DNA of 64,000 nucleotides, from positions 496,001-560,000 of the forward strand of contig NZ_JABWRJ020000005.1 in NCBI RefSeq assembly GCF_014268935.2, in the 5' to 3' direction. The position numbers were made by a program, and so were the translations under genes. The notes below the pieces were generated by a model. The model worked only from the letters and a program-made list of their open reading frames with translations, did no database searches and was not told the DNA's origin. The DNA is from Pseudomonas peradeniyensis. Its GTDB lineage: Bacteria; Pseudomonadota; Gammaproteobacteria; Pseudomonadales; Pseudomonadaceae. Below, one piece after another: positions 7,627 to 14,595 of the stretch. How positions within the stretch are numbered: the first letter of the stretch is position 1; every line of letters begins with the position of its first letter.

Positions 7627-8418
7627 TCAGCTTGAACAGAAAACATCCGGTTTCGGCACAAAGAATCGAGCAAACAATTCCGACTGTGACTTGATGTTCA
7701 ACTTGGCGTAAATGTTCCGGCGGTGCACTTTCACCGTTTCCGCCGAGAGTGAAAGCTTCCCGGCAATCTCTTTGTTGGAGAAGCCGCTCAGCAGCAGCCT
7801 GAGCACATCGCTTTCACGGGTGGTGATCTGCGCGCCCAGCTGGGTCAGTGTTTCCTGCCAGGGCGGGGTCTCGGCAAGGTCCTTCTCGACGTCCACCTCG
7901 AAGGCCATGCGCTGGTGCATCAAGGCCGTCACCCAGGGCTTGATGAGGTCGAGGATGGTGATCTGTTCCTGGCTGAAGCGTGCCTTGCTGCCAATGGAGA
8001 TGCACAGCGTCCGGTCGGCATCGAGCTGAACGTTGTACTGCGCTTCATCGGCCGATATGTAGTGCGCGAAGTACTGGTGGTAGTACTCGGTTTCGAGAAA
8101 GTACTCCGGCGCGATATCCAGCAGGTGGAAGAAACCGCTCTGCGGGTTTTCCCGGTTGGCGATGTAGAACGGGTCCAGCAGGTAGAGCCCCTTTACATAA
8201 CGATGGATGAACGCGTTGACCTCTTCGGCATCCGCCACCTCGGGCAGGCTCACCACTTCCACTTGCTGGCTGGCGAAGATCAGCACCACCCAGTTGTCGA
8301 TCTGCACGTACTCGTTCAACACCCGAACCAGCGAACTCCAGAACGCCGGACGGTCCAGCTGCATGATCAGCTTGCCGATCGATCGGTGCCAGGCCAGGCT
8401 TTGCAGGTCGAACGGCAT
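7627..8418 (-). CDS. LuxR-family regulator (paralogue of the 13494 gene)
   Basis: A 263-residue regulator with an unclassified N-terminal sensing region and a C-terminal LuxR helix-turn-helix (ITTRESDVLRLLLSGFSNKEIA, then LSLSAETVKVHRRNIYAKL, about 193-245). No receiver-domain Asp pocket is seen, so it probably responds to a small ligand or partner. It is clearly paralogous to the regulator at 13494 (shared HxxxGxxIxxLDRPxFW, KGLYLLDPFYI/NGLYLLDPFYI, ADEAQ, RTLC). It is divergent from the PotF-like binding-protein gene, the likely target. A motif shared with the other regulator sits 3 bases before the ATG. Confidence 0.85.
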   Translation of the reverse strand: MPFDLQSLAWHRSIGKLIMQLDRPAFWSSLVRVLNEYVQIDNWVVLIFASQQVEVVSLPEVADAEEVNAFIHRYVKGLYLLDPFYIANRENPQSGFFHLLDIAPEYFLETEYYHQYFAHYISADEAQYNVQLDADRTLCISIGSKARFSQEQITILDLIKPWVTALMHQRMAFEVDVEKDLAETPPWQETLTQLGAQITTRESDVLRLLLSGFSNKEIAGKLSLSAETVKVHRRNIYAKLNIKSQSELFARFFVPKPDVFCSS

Positions 8419-8421
8419 TAT

Positions 8422-8454
8422 CTACCCCTTTTGGGTTAGGCATTCGCGGGTTAG
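8422..8454. promoter_or_regulatory. putative LuxR operator, LuxR/PotF-like intergenic region
   Basis: CTACCCC-TTTT-GGGTTAG (8422-8439) is an imperfect dyad, followed by a second GGGTTAG at 8448-8454, in phase 15 bases on. The dyad resembles the motifs at 13476 and 14320 but with a spacer three bases longer. It lies just upstream of the LuxR start and about 105-135 bases upstream of the binding-protein start. Read toward the LuxR gene, GGGGTAG could also be its ribosome-binding site. Confidence 0.45.
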
Positions 8455-8556
8455 AGGTAAGTATTCCGAGGTATTTACTATCCGGTCCTGCCCGGTATAG
8501 TCGCTCACTGGGCCTAGGATGGCCGTGAAGATACATCGATTCGATAAGGATGTTGC

Positions 8557-9660
8557 ATGAGAAGGTCACGTTTGCGAACCCTTTTTTCGGCCTCGCTGCT
8601 CTGCGCAGGGATCAGCACCTCGGTGCTGGCCGCCGAGCCCGGGATGCACCTGTACAACTGGTTCGGGCTGCTCGCACCGGAGACGCCGAAGGCGTTCGAG
8701 CAGGAAACCGGCACCCGCGTGCACATGGACGCGTTCGACAGCGCCGACATCATGCAGAGCAAGGTCATGGCCGGGCGCACCGGCTATGACGTGGTGGTGG
8801 CGACTTCCAACGTGCTGCCCAGCCTGATCGCGGCGGGCGTGTTGCAGCCGCTGGACCGCGCGCAACTGGGTAATCTTTCGCATATCGACCCCGATATCCT
8901 TGCCCAGCTGGCGGTCAACGACCCTGGCAATCGCTACGCGGTGCCCTACCTGTGGGGCACCACCGGCATCGGCTACGACATCGACAAGGTCAAGGCCGCG
9001 TTGGGCGACCAGGCGCCGGTGGACAGCTGGGACCTGATCTTCAAGGAAGAGAACATCAGCAAGCTCAAATCCTGCGGCGTGGCGATGCTCGACTCGCCCA
9101 GCGAGATCATCTCGATTGCCCTGAACTACCTGGGCCTGCCCAGCAACAGCAGCAACCCGGCGGACTACCAGAAGGCGCAAGACCTGCTGATGAAGATCCG
9201 CCCGTACGTGCTGTATTTCGACTCGTCGCGCATCGACACCGACATGGCCGACGGCAATATCTGCGCGGTGGTCGGCTGGGCCAACGGCGCCCTGGCCGCC
9301 CAGGCCCTCAACGAGAAGAACAACACCGGGCGGCGGATCGGCTACAGCCTGCCGCGCGAAGGCGCGCTGGTGTGGTCGGAAAACCTGGTGCTGCTCAAGG
9401 ATGCGCCCCATCCCAAGGCAGGCATGGCGTTCATCAACTACATGATGCGCCCGGAAGTAATCGCCAAGACCTCGAACCACACTCTGTACCCCAACGCCAA
9501 CAAGGACGCCACCCAGTTCGTCGAACAGGCGCTGCGGGACAACCCGTGGATCTACCCCGACAAGAAGACGGTTGCCACGTTGATCCCGCTCGAGCCGCTG
9601 CCGTTGAAACTGGAGCGGATCCGCACGCGGGTCTGGACCAAGGTGAAGAGTGGCGTTTGA
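8557..9660 (+). CDS. PotF-like periplasmic polyamine-binding protein
   Basis: A 367-residue substrate-binding protein of the PotD/PotF group. Signal peptide about residues 1-25 (RRSRLRTLFSASLLCAG...VLAAEP). Family landmarks are MHLYNWFGLLAPE, YDVVVATSNVLPSLIAAGVLQPLD, YAVPYLWGTTGIGYD, VVGWANGALAAQAL and SENLVLLKDAPHP. It would bind a polyamine or related amine in the periplasm. No ABC permease or ATPase genes are adjacent, so it is an orphan that must share a transporter or act as a sensor. The start follows ATAAGGA. The divergent LuxR regulator probably controls it. Confidence 0.88.
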   Translation: MRRSRLRTLFSASLLCAGISTSVLAAEPGMHLYNWFGLLAPETPKAFEQETGTRVHMDAFDSADIMQSKVMAGRTGYDVVVATSNVLPSLIAAGVLQPLDRAQLGNLSHIDPDILAQLAVNDPGNRYAVPYLWGTTGIGYDIDKVKAALGDQAPVDSWDLIFKEENISKLKSCGVAMLDSPSEIISIALNYLGLPSNSSNPADYQKAQDLLMKIRPYVLYFDSSRIDTDMADGNICAVVGWANGALAAQALNEKNNTGRRIGYSLPREGALVWSENLVLLKDAPHPKAGMAFINYMMRPEVIAKTSNHTLYPNANKDATQFVEQALRDNPWIYPDKKTVATLIPLEPLPLKLERIRTRVWTKVKSGV

Positions 9661-9847
9661 CCTGAATTGACGTGTCGCCCGCTGCCCGGTGCAAGGGAGT
9701 CCCGGACAGCGCGTTGACCAAGGTTGCCTGCGGCCGATTGCTTCAAGCACCAGCGAACACCATCGTCTCGCGGTATCCGGCTGCCCAGCCGAGGCGGGCG
9801 ATGGTCTTGCGCATCTGATTTCATCTTGTGCCGGAGGAGAACAGCGG

Positions 9848-10720
9848 ATGTTCAGCCCAGCCCAGAAGACACACTTGAACTTGACGATCGAAGGTGTGGA
9901 GCACGATTTCCAGGTGCTCGGCTACACCGGGGAAGCGGTGGCCAACAGGCCTTACTTTTTCAACGTGGAACTGGCCAGCGAATGGCCTGACCTAGACCTT
10001 GAACGCTTCCTCGACCACGAGGCGTTCTTCAGCTTCGACATGAACGGCAATGGCATCCATGGGCGGATCTACCACATCGCGCCGATGGGGCAGGCCCCGT
10101 GTTCGTCGCGTTACAGGTTGACCCTGGTGCCGCATTTGTCCTACCTGCGTCACCGCATCAACCAGCGGATCTTTCAACAGTTCTCGGTGCCCAGGATCGT
10201 CGCCTTGATATTGGAAGAGCATGGGATCGTGGGGGACGCCTATCGCTTCGAGCTGAGTGCGAGCTACCCCGAGCGCGACTACTGCACCCAGTATGGTGAA
10301 ACGGATCTGCACTTCGTCCAGCGCTTGTGTGAAGAGGAGGGCATCCGTTTTCACTTCCAGCACAGTGCCCAAGGCCACGTGCTGGTGTTTGCTGATGGCC
10401 AGGCGGTGCTGCCGTGGGGCGTGCTTTATCGTCCGCCTCTGGTTCATGCCAAGCCACGGGTGGTGGAGAACCAGACCGCCGTGGTCATTGCCGTGGAGGA
10501 TGACGAGAGCCGGTGTGATCGGCGCCTTGCCCGGATTCAGGTCAAGTTTCCCTGGGATCCTGAGGACAGATTCGACGACAAGAGCTGTTGCTGGCTGTCG
10601 GTGGCTTCCGATTGGTGTTGTGCTGTCACGCCTCCGCGAACGGGGATGGAGGTGATGGTCTCGTTTCTCGGAAACGATCCTGACCAGCCGCGGGTCAGTG
10701 GGTGCCTGTGTTGCCGATAG
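9848..10720 (+). CDS. shortened VgrG-like type VI secretion spike protein
   Basis: A 290-residue protein made of the N-terminal gp27-like part of VgrG (residues 1-190: LGYTGEAVANRPYFFNVELAS, RIYHIAPM, RYRLTLVPHLSYLRHR, YGETDLHFVQRLCEEEGIRFHF) joined directly to part of the gp5/OB region (residues about 215-290: RLARIQVKFPWDPEDRF, CCWLSVASDW, PRTGMEVMVSFLGNDPDQPRVSGCL). Compared with normal VgrG (600-700 residues), about 180 residues between the two blocks and the whole C-terminal beta-helix are missing. The frame is open and has a GGAGGAGAA box. It could be a relic or a minimal spike. No other type VI genes are in the window. Confidence 0.75.
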   Translation: MFSPAQKTHLNLTIEGVEHDFQVLGYTGEAVANRPYFFNVELASEWPDLDLERFLDHEAFFSFDMNGNGIHGRIYHIAPMGQAPCSSRYRLTLVPHLSYLRHRINQRIFQQFSVPRIVALILEEHGIVGDAYRFELSASYPERDYCTQYGETDLHFVQRLCEEEGIRFHFQHSAQGHVLVFADGQAVLPWGVLYRPPLVHAKPRVVENQTAVVIAVEDDESRCDRRLARIQVKFPWDPEDRFDDKSCCWLSVASDWCCAVTPPRTGMEVMVSFLGNDPDQPRVSGCLCCR

Positions 10721-10838
10721 CCTCATTCCGGCCACGGCAGCTTTATCCGAAATTATTCCAGGCCGATAATTATTGGCATCCCATAATTGCGAATAAACCC
10801 ATGCCTGACGATTCCCTGCCCCCCGGTGGTGCGCACCG

Positions 10839-11381
10839 ATGAACATCGACTCTCGATATGGCGTGATTACCGTCGTTGACGAGCCCACCTACACGTTCGA
10901 CTCCACAGACAATATCCGGTGTTATGCGCGGGAAATCATCCTGGGCGACGATGGCGTGTCATCGGTTCATGGCGTGATGCTGGACGACACCGGCCTGCTG
11001 GTGTTCGGTACCGGCGGGGGCGGGACAGGAGTACATGCACGTTCGGCACTGGTGATCGACGATAAGCTGCTAATAGCGGTGGGCAACCAGGTTGCCTGCG
11101 TGTCGCTGACCCCTCCCCATGACCTGCTTTGGTCGCGCAAGGTGGATCTGGCGACGTGCTTCGGTCTCTATTGGGCAGCGCGGCAGCGTGCTCTGATTTC
11201 GTACGGCGAGCTGGAAATCACAGGTTTGTCTCTTGAGGGCGACGTTATCTGGAAGGCCATGGGTGCCGACATCTTCACCGGGCGCTTTCAGCTGGCGCCT
11301 GAGCATGTGGAGGTCGTGGATTTCTACGACACCCTCTACCGTTTTGATGTGGTGACGGGGGAGGCATTGAAAGGCAGTTGA
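10839..11381 (+). CDS. hypothetical protein downstream of the VgrG fragment
   Basis: A 180-residue soluble protein starting MNIDSRYGVITVVDEPTYTF, with no signal peptide. The alternating hydrophobic strands (ALVIDDKLLIAVGNQVACVSL, LLWSRKVDLATCFGLYW, ALISYGELEITGLSLEGDVIWKA) suggest a beta-propeller-like or PQQ-like repeat fold. No family is recognised. It lies 118 bases after the VgrG-like gene on the same strand, where effector or immunity genes often sit; that role is only a guess. No distinct Shine-Dalgarno box was identified. Confidence 0.6.
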   Translation: MNIDSRYGVITVVDEPTYTFDSTDNIRCYAREIILGDDGVSSVHGVMLDDTGLLVFGTGGGGTGVHARSALVIDDKLLIAVGNQVACVSLTPPHDLLWSRKVDLATCFGLYWAARQRALISYGELEITGLSLEGDVIWKAMGADIFTGRFQLAPEHVEVVDFYDTLYRFDVVTGEALKGS

Positions 11382-11394
11382 TGCATGGGACCGG

Positions 11395-11781
11395 TTATAT
11401 GTCCTGATGCAATCCTTCTGCGTCCTGCCAGTACAGGGTTCGCTCGAATTGAAAGCTGATCACGAAGCGTGAGCCTGTCCGCGCAATGGCATTGGCAATC
11501 TTGTCCAGATCCGCCATGGGTGAATGTTCCTGCGGCCCAGGTCCTTTGATCCTGATGCTGGCGCGCATGGCGACACTGAAGTCGAGCTGTTTGGTGTCCT
11601 CTGCATAGAGGGTGTGGTCGGTGATGACGAGGTCGGCGGTCAGCGTCAGCCATGACGCGAAGTAGGCTTCCAGGCTGTCGCTTGTACGCGTGACTTCAAT
11701 CGCGCCGGCTGCTTGCAGGGCGTTTGCCAGTGCCGCTGCGTCAAGCGCTGCGTCAGCTTCCAGGAACAGATCAAGGCTCAA
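11395..11781 (-). CDS. hypothetical protein, TTG start, coupled to the upstream gene
   Basis: A 128-residue protein of unknown family ending TLYWQDAEGLHQDI. The proposed start is TTG at 11781-11779 (TTG-AGC-CTT-GAT, residues xSLDLFLEADAAL), preceded by GAGGGTAACG; no in-frame ATG or GTG is suitably placed. It overlaps the last 11 bases of the gene at 11771, so the two are translationally coupled. Predicted alpha/beta with no membrane segment. Its stop is 13 bases from that of the convergent 10839 gene. Confidence 0.6.
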   Translation of the reverse strand: MSLDLFLEADAALDAAALANALQAAGAIEVTRTSDSLEAYFASWLTLTADLVITDHTLYAEDTKQLDFSVAMRASIRIKGPGPQEHSPMADLDKIANAIARTGSRFVISFQFERTLYWQDAEGLHQDI

Positions 11782-12430
11782 TGACGTTACCCTCGGTCGA
11801 CGCTTCGAAGCGCTGGGCGACCCAGCATTCTTCCCCCAGGTGCAGAAAGGCTCCACCCAGCCGCCATAGCTCGAAGTAGGCGGTAAAGTCGATGTCCAGT
11901 GCAATGAGCGGGGCGGCGATGTACCAAGCCAGCCCATAGTCCGCCGCGATGCCGTACCAGGCCTCGAACAATGCGTAGTCGGCGGCGGTATGGCAGTCGG
12001 CGGCTTCGCGAACCGCATCCCCCAATGCTTCGCTGGCCCAGGTGCCCGGTATATCGAAGTTGTCGATAGCCTTGAGGTCGGCCATGGGCTTGCAGATCAC
12101 CCGCGCATTGCGGGTCAGGGTCATCAGCTCTGAATCGCCCGTCCGCTCGAAAAAGTCGGCCTGCACATCCAACCATCGCCGGGTAGCGGCTGCCAGTTGT
12201 TCTGGCGTGCCTCGTTGCGTGGGGAGCAGGTACAGGTGGGGAAGCGTGCCGGCAGCCAGCACTTCCAACGTGCGCCTGGCCAGTTCGGAGGCGTGCTTGA
12301 AGCCTTCGAGGATGGTGGCCACCTCGTGGGGCCGGCCATGTTCCTTGAACAGCGCGATGAACTGGGATTTATCGATATCGCTGCGGCCTTCGACCAAGGC
12401 GCGCCAATCATCCAGCAGGGAGGTGTCCAT
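11771..12430 (-). CDS. hypothetical protein, first gene of a two-gene unit
   Basis: A 219-residue soluble protein, MDTSLLDDWRALVEGRSDIDK..., rich in helices and acidic and aromatic residues (YALFEAWYGIAADYGLAWYIA, DFTAYFELWRLGGAFLHLGEECW). No family recognised. The ATG at 12430 follows an AAGGAAG box and is preferred over longer in-frame starts reaching 12640. Its end overlaps the next gene. The pair sits near the VgrG-like gene on the opposite strand, so membership of a polymorphic effector/immunity island is possible but unsupported by any motif. Confidence 0.65.
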   Translation of the reverse strand: MDTSLLDDWRALVEGRSDIDKSQFIALFKEHGRPHEVATILEGFKHASELARRTLEVLAAGTLPHLYLLPTQRGTPEQLAAATRRWLDVQADFFERTGDSELMTLTRNARVICKPMADLKAIDNFDIPGTWASEALGDAVREAADCHTAADYALFEAWYGIAADYGLAWYIAAPLIALDIDFTAYFELWRLGGAFLHLGEECWVAQRFEASTEGNVIEP

Positions 12431-12554
12431 TCGGCTTCCTTGGTTATGGGCGCGGGCATTGTGCATCGCGCTTCGGTTGTTGCGCCAGGGAACGAGCGCC
12501 GGGTTCGGGCCTCGTTGAATGGACCGCTCCTGTCGGTTGCGGGAGTTTTCTCCT

Positions 12555-13370
12555 TTAATCGATAACCAGCTCCCAAACGCCACTGGCATGCTCGATCCGC
12601 TCACCCGGCAACCGGATGCGCTGGTTGGCGCTGTAGTCATGGAAGGCGCGGGCCTTGCCGATCAGCGACAGGTCCAGTGTCACGCTATGCCGCGACTCAC
12701 CGCGCCCGGCCTCGAACAACGTCCGGCCATACGGGTCCACCGCCAGGCTCGCCCCCACGAACACGCAGCCATCCGGCCCATCGCCCACGCGGTTGGCGAC
12801 CACGGCGAACACCTGGTTCTCCATCGCCCGGGCCATCACCGACACCCGATGCACATGATCCTCCGGTTCGGCCAAGCCATCGGTGATCAGCATCAACTGC
12901 GCGCCCAAGGCCTTCAGCGCCCGTGCCGTCTCGGGGAACTCGCTGTCGTAGCAGATCAACAGGCCCAGGCGCACGCCGCGCCATTCGACGGTGGCGAAAC
13001 GGTCGCCCGGTACCACGATGCCGTGCTCCGGCAACCACAGGTGGGTCTTGCGGTAGGTGAGCAGGATGCCTTCAGGGGCGATGAACAGGGTGGTGTTGTA
13101 GAACGTGCCGCCGTCGTTCTCGTACAGCCCCAGCACCACCGCGACATTGTGCTGGCGCGCCGCCGCGACCACTGCCTGCACGGCATCGCCATCAATGGCT
13201 TCGGACAGCATGCCGACGTCGTCCTCAGTGAGAAAACCGGTCAGGTGCGACTCGGGAAACAGCAGGATATCGGTGTCCGGCGCGCACTGGCCCAGGGCCT
13301 CGAGGATGCCGCGCAGGTTGTGGGCGGTGTCGCCGTCGCGGGTTGTCGTCTGTACCACTTCGATCTTCAT
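12555..13370 (-). CDS. nitrilase-superfamily carbon-nitrogen hydrolase
   Basis: A 271-residue hydrolase with the complete Glu-Lys-Cys triad: Glu40 (LLFPESHL), Lys108 (TYRKTHLW) and Cys140 (LLICYDSEFPE). These enzymes hydrolyse amides, N-carbamoyl amines or nitriles. The overall form is that of aliphatic amidases/N-carbamoyl hydrolases, but the exact substrate cannot be read. It is divergent from a LuxR regulator, with a PotF-like binding-protein gene and an APC permease gene in the same region, which suggests catabolism of an amine or amide. The start MKIEVVQ is chosen over an in-frame upstream extension that lies in the promoter region. Confidence 0.88.
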   Translation of the reverse strand: MKIEVVQTTTRDGDTAHNLRGILEALGQCAPDTDILLFPESHLTGFLTEDDVGMLSEAIDGDAVQAVVAAARQHNVAVVLGLYENDGGTFYNTTLFIAPEGILLTYRKTHLWLPEHGIVVPGDRFATVEWRGVRLGLLICYDSEFPETARALKALGAQLMLITDGLAEPEDHVHRVSVMARAMENQVFAVVANRVGDGPDGCVFVGASLAVDPYGRTLFEAGRGESRHSVTLDLSLIGKARAFHDYSANQRIRLPGERIEHASGVWELVID

Positions 13371-13440
13371 GGGCAATCCGTCTCGCTGGGCCCGACCCTT
13401 CCGCGGGCGAGTGACATTTGCGAAGGGTGGTGCAAGTATG

Positions 13441-13467
13441 AAAACAATCACTGGCAAAACAATCACT
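13441..13467. repeat. 15-base-period direct repeat in the nitrilase/LuxR promoter region
   Basis: AAAACAATCACT occurs at 13441-13452 and again, identically, at 13456-13467, separated by GGC. The position between the divergent nitrilase and LuxR genes suggests a tandem regulator-binding site. No known regulator was matched. Confidence 0.55.
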
Positions 13468-13475
13468 TCGACGGG

Positions 13476-13490
13476 TTAACCCGGGGGTAG
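13476..13490. promoter_or_regulatory. putative LuxR operator before the second LuxR gene
   Basis: TTAACCCGGGGGTAG; its reverse complement CTACCCCCGGGTTAA differs from the site at 14320 at only two of 15 positions. It partly overlaps the palindrome GGGTTAACCC (13473-13482). It ends 3 bases before the LuxR ATG, the same distance as the equivalent motif before the other LuxR gene, so its GGGG part may double as the ribosome-binding site. Confidence 0.5.
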
Positions 13491-13493
13491 GGC

Positions 13494-14306
13494 ATGAGCT
13501 TGAGCCTGCAGGATCTTTCGTGGCACCAGGGTGTGGGCCAATGCATCGAGCACCTCGACCGGCCGAGCTTCTGGCGCACCCTGGCCACGCTGCTCGGCGA
13601 CTTCGTCGAGGTGGATACCTGGGTGGCGCTGCTGTTCAGCCACGACAAGCCGTTGATCTTCGACCAGAGCCCCTACGAGCGCGAGGGCATCGACCCGCTG
13701 GTGAGCGAGTACGCCAACGGCCTGTACCTGCTCGACCCGTTCTACATCAGCAGCCGCGAGCGGCCGCTGACCGGCCTGGTGCGCCTGGCCGACGTGGCCC
13801 CGGAGCAGTTCCAGCAGACCGACTACTACCGCCTGTACTTCACCCACAACGTGGTCGCCGATGAGGCGCAGTTCAACCTGGCCCTGGGCGATGGGCGCAC
13901 GCTGTGCCTGTCGCTGGGCGGGCGCTCACGTTTCGACGCCCAGGCCATCGCCCAGCTGGAGCTGGTACGCCCCTGGCTGATCGGCCTGCTGCGCCAGCGC
14001 CTGCACTTCGAGCAACTGCCCGAGCGCGCACCGGCCAAGCCCGCGCTGGGCCTGGCCCAGGGGCGCGACGAGGCACGGCGGCAACTGGAGTCGGTGCTCA
14101 CGGCGCGGGAGCTGGACGTGGTGCGGTTGATCCTGTCGGGGCATTCGAACAAGGAGACGGCCATCAAGCTCAAGCTGTCGGCCGAGACGGTGAAGGTCCA
14201 TCGCCGCAACGTGTACCGCAAGCTGGACGTGAACTCCCAGAGCGAGCTTTTTTCGCTGCTGTTCCTGGCCGGTGAAGACCTCGCCAGCCTGCAACCGGCG
14301 TCGTGA
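13494..14306 (+). CDS. LuxR-family regulator (paralogue of the 7627 gene)
   Basis: A 270-residue regulator, paralogous along its whole length to the one at 7627-8418. The N-terminal region shares LxWHxxxGxxIxxLDRPxFW, GLYLLDPFYISSRERP and VADEAQFNL; the C-terminal LuxR helix-turn-helix is LTARELDVVRLILSGHSNKETA plus LKLSAETVKVHRRNVYRKL (about 204-250). No phospho-acceptor domain. It is divergent from the nitrilase gene and precedes the APC permease gene; both are probable targets, judging from the shared motif at 13476 and 14320. Confidence 0.87.
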   Translation: MSLSLQDLSWHQGVGQCIEHLDRPSFWRTLATLLGDFVEVDTWVALLFSHDKPLIFDQSPYEREGIDPLVSEYANGLYLLDPFYISSRERPLTGLVRLADVAPEQFQQTDYYRLYFTHNVVADEAQFNLALGDGRTLCLSLGGRSRFDAQAIAQLELVRPWLIGLLRQRLHFEQLPERAPAKPALGLAQGRDEARRQLESVLTARELDVVRLILSGHSNKETAIKLKLSAETVKVHRRNVYRKLDVNSQSELFSLLFLAGEDLASLQPAS

Positions 14307-14319
14307 TTCCCCCGCGCCA

Positions 14320-14334
14320 TTACCCCCAGGTTAA
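14320..14334. promoter_or_regulatory. putative LuxR operator upstream of the permease
   Basis: TTACCCCCAGGTTAA lies 13 bases after the LuxR stop and is the third copy of the motif found at 13476 and, in looser form, at 8422. Here it does not precede a start codon, so it cannot be a ribosome-binding site, which favours an operator for the permease transcript. Confidence 0.5.
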
Positions 14335-14388
14335 TCCTTCGACGTTATAGGAATCCGCACCGGGATCCGCATACTGGCCCTGCACCTT

Positions 14389-14435
14389 GTAGGCGCGGGC
14401 TGGCCCCGCGATCACCGGCAAAGCCGGTGCCATCC
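14389..14435. repeat. REP-like element
   Basis: GTAGGCGCGGGCTGGCCCCGCGAT followed by the inverted repeat ACCGGCAAAGCCGGT, a single REP-like unit between the LuxR and permease genes. Confidence 0.65.
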
Positions 14436-14526
14436 CCCGAGTAACTTGCTGTGCACGCCGTCCCTGCGCCCCTATGCAGCCAGACCGGCTGGGCAATTTC
14501 CTAGAACAATCACAAGAGGATGACCC

Positions 14527-14595
14527 ATGGCTCATTTCGCTCACGGCCCGGCCCGTGGCATCGCCCCTGCGCGCCAGGAGGCCACCCATGCCTGA
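14527..14595 (+). CDS. possible 22-residue leader peptide before the permease
   Basis: An ATG preceded by AAGAGGATGACCC opens a 22-codon frame (MAHFAHGPARGIAPARQEATHA) whose stop lies 3-8 bases inside the permease gene, so the two overlap out of frame. The good ribosome-binding site and the overlap fit a leader used for translational coupling. It could be fortuitous. Confidence 0.35.
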   Translation: MAHFAHGPARGIAPARQEATHA

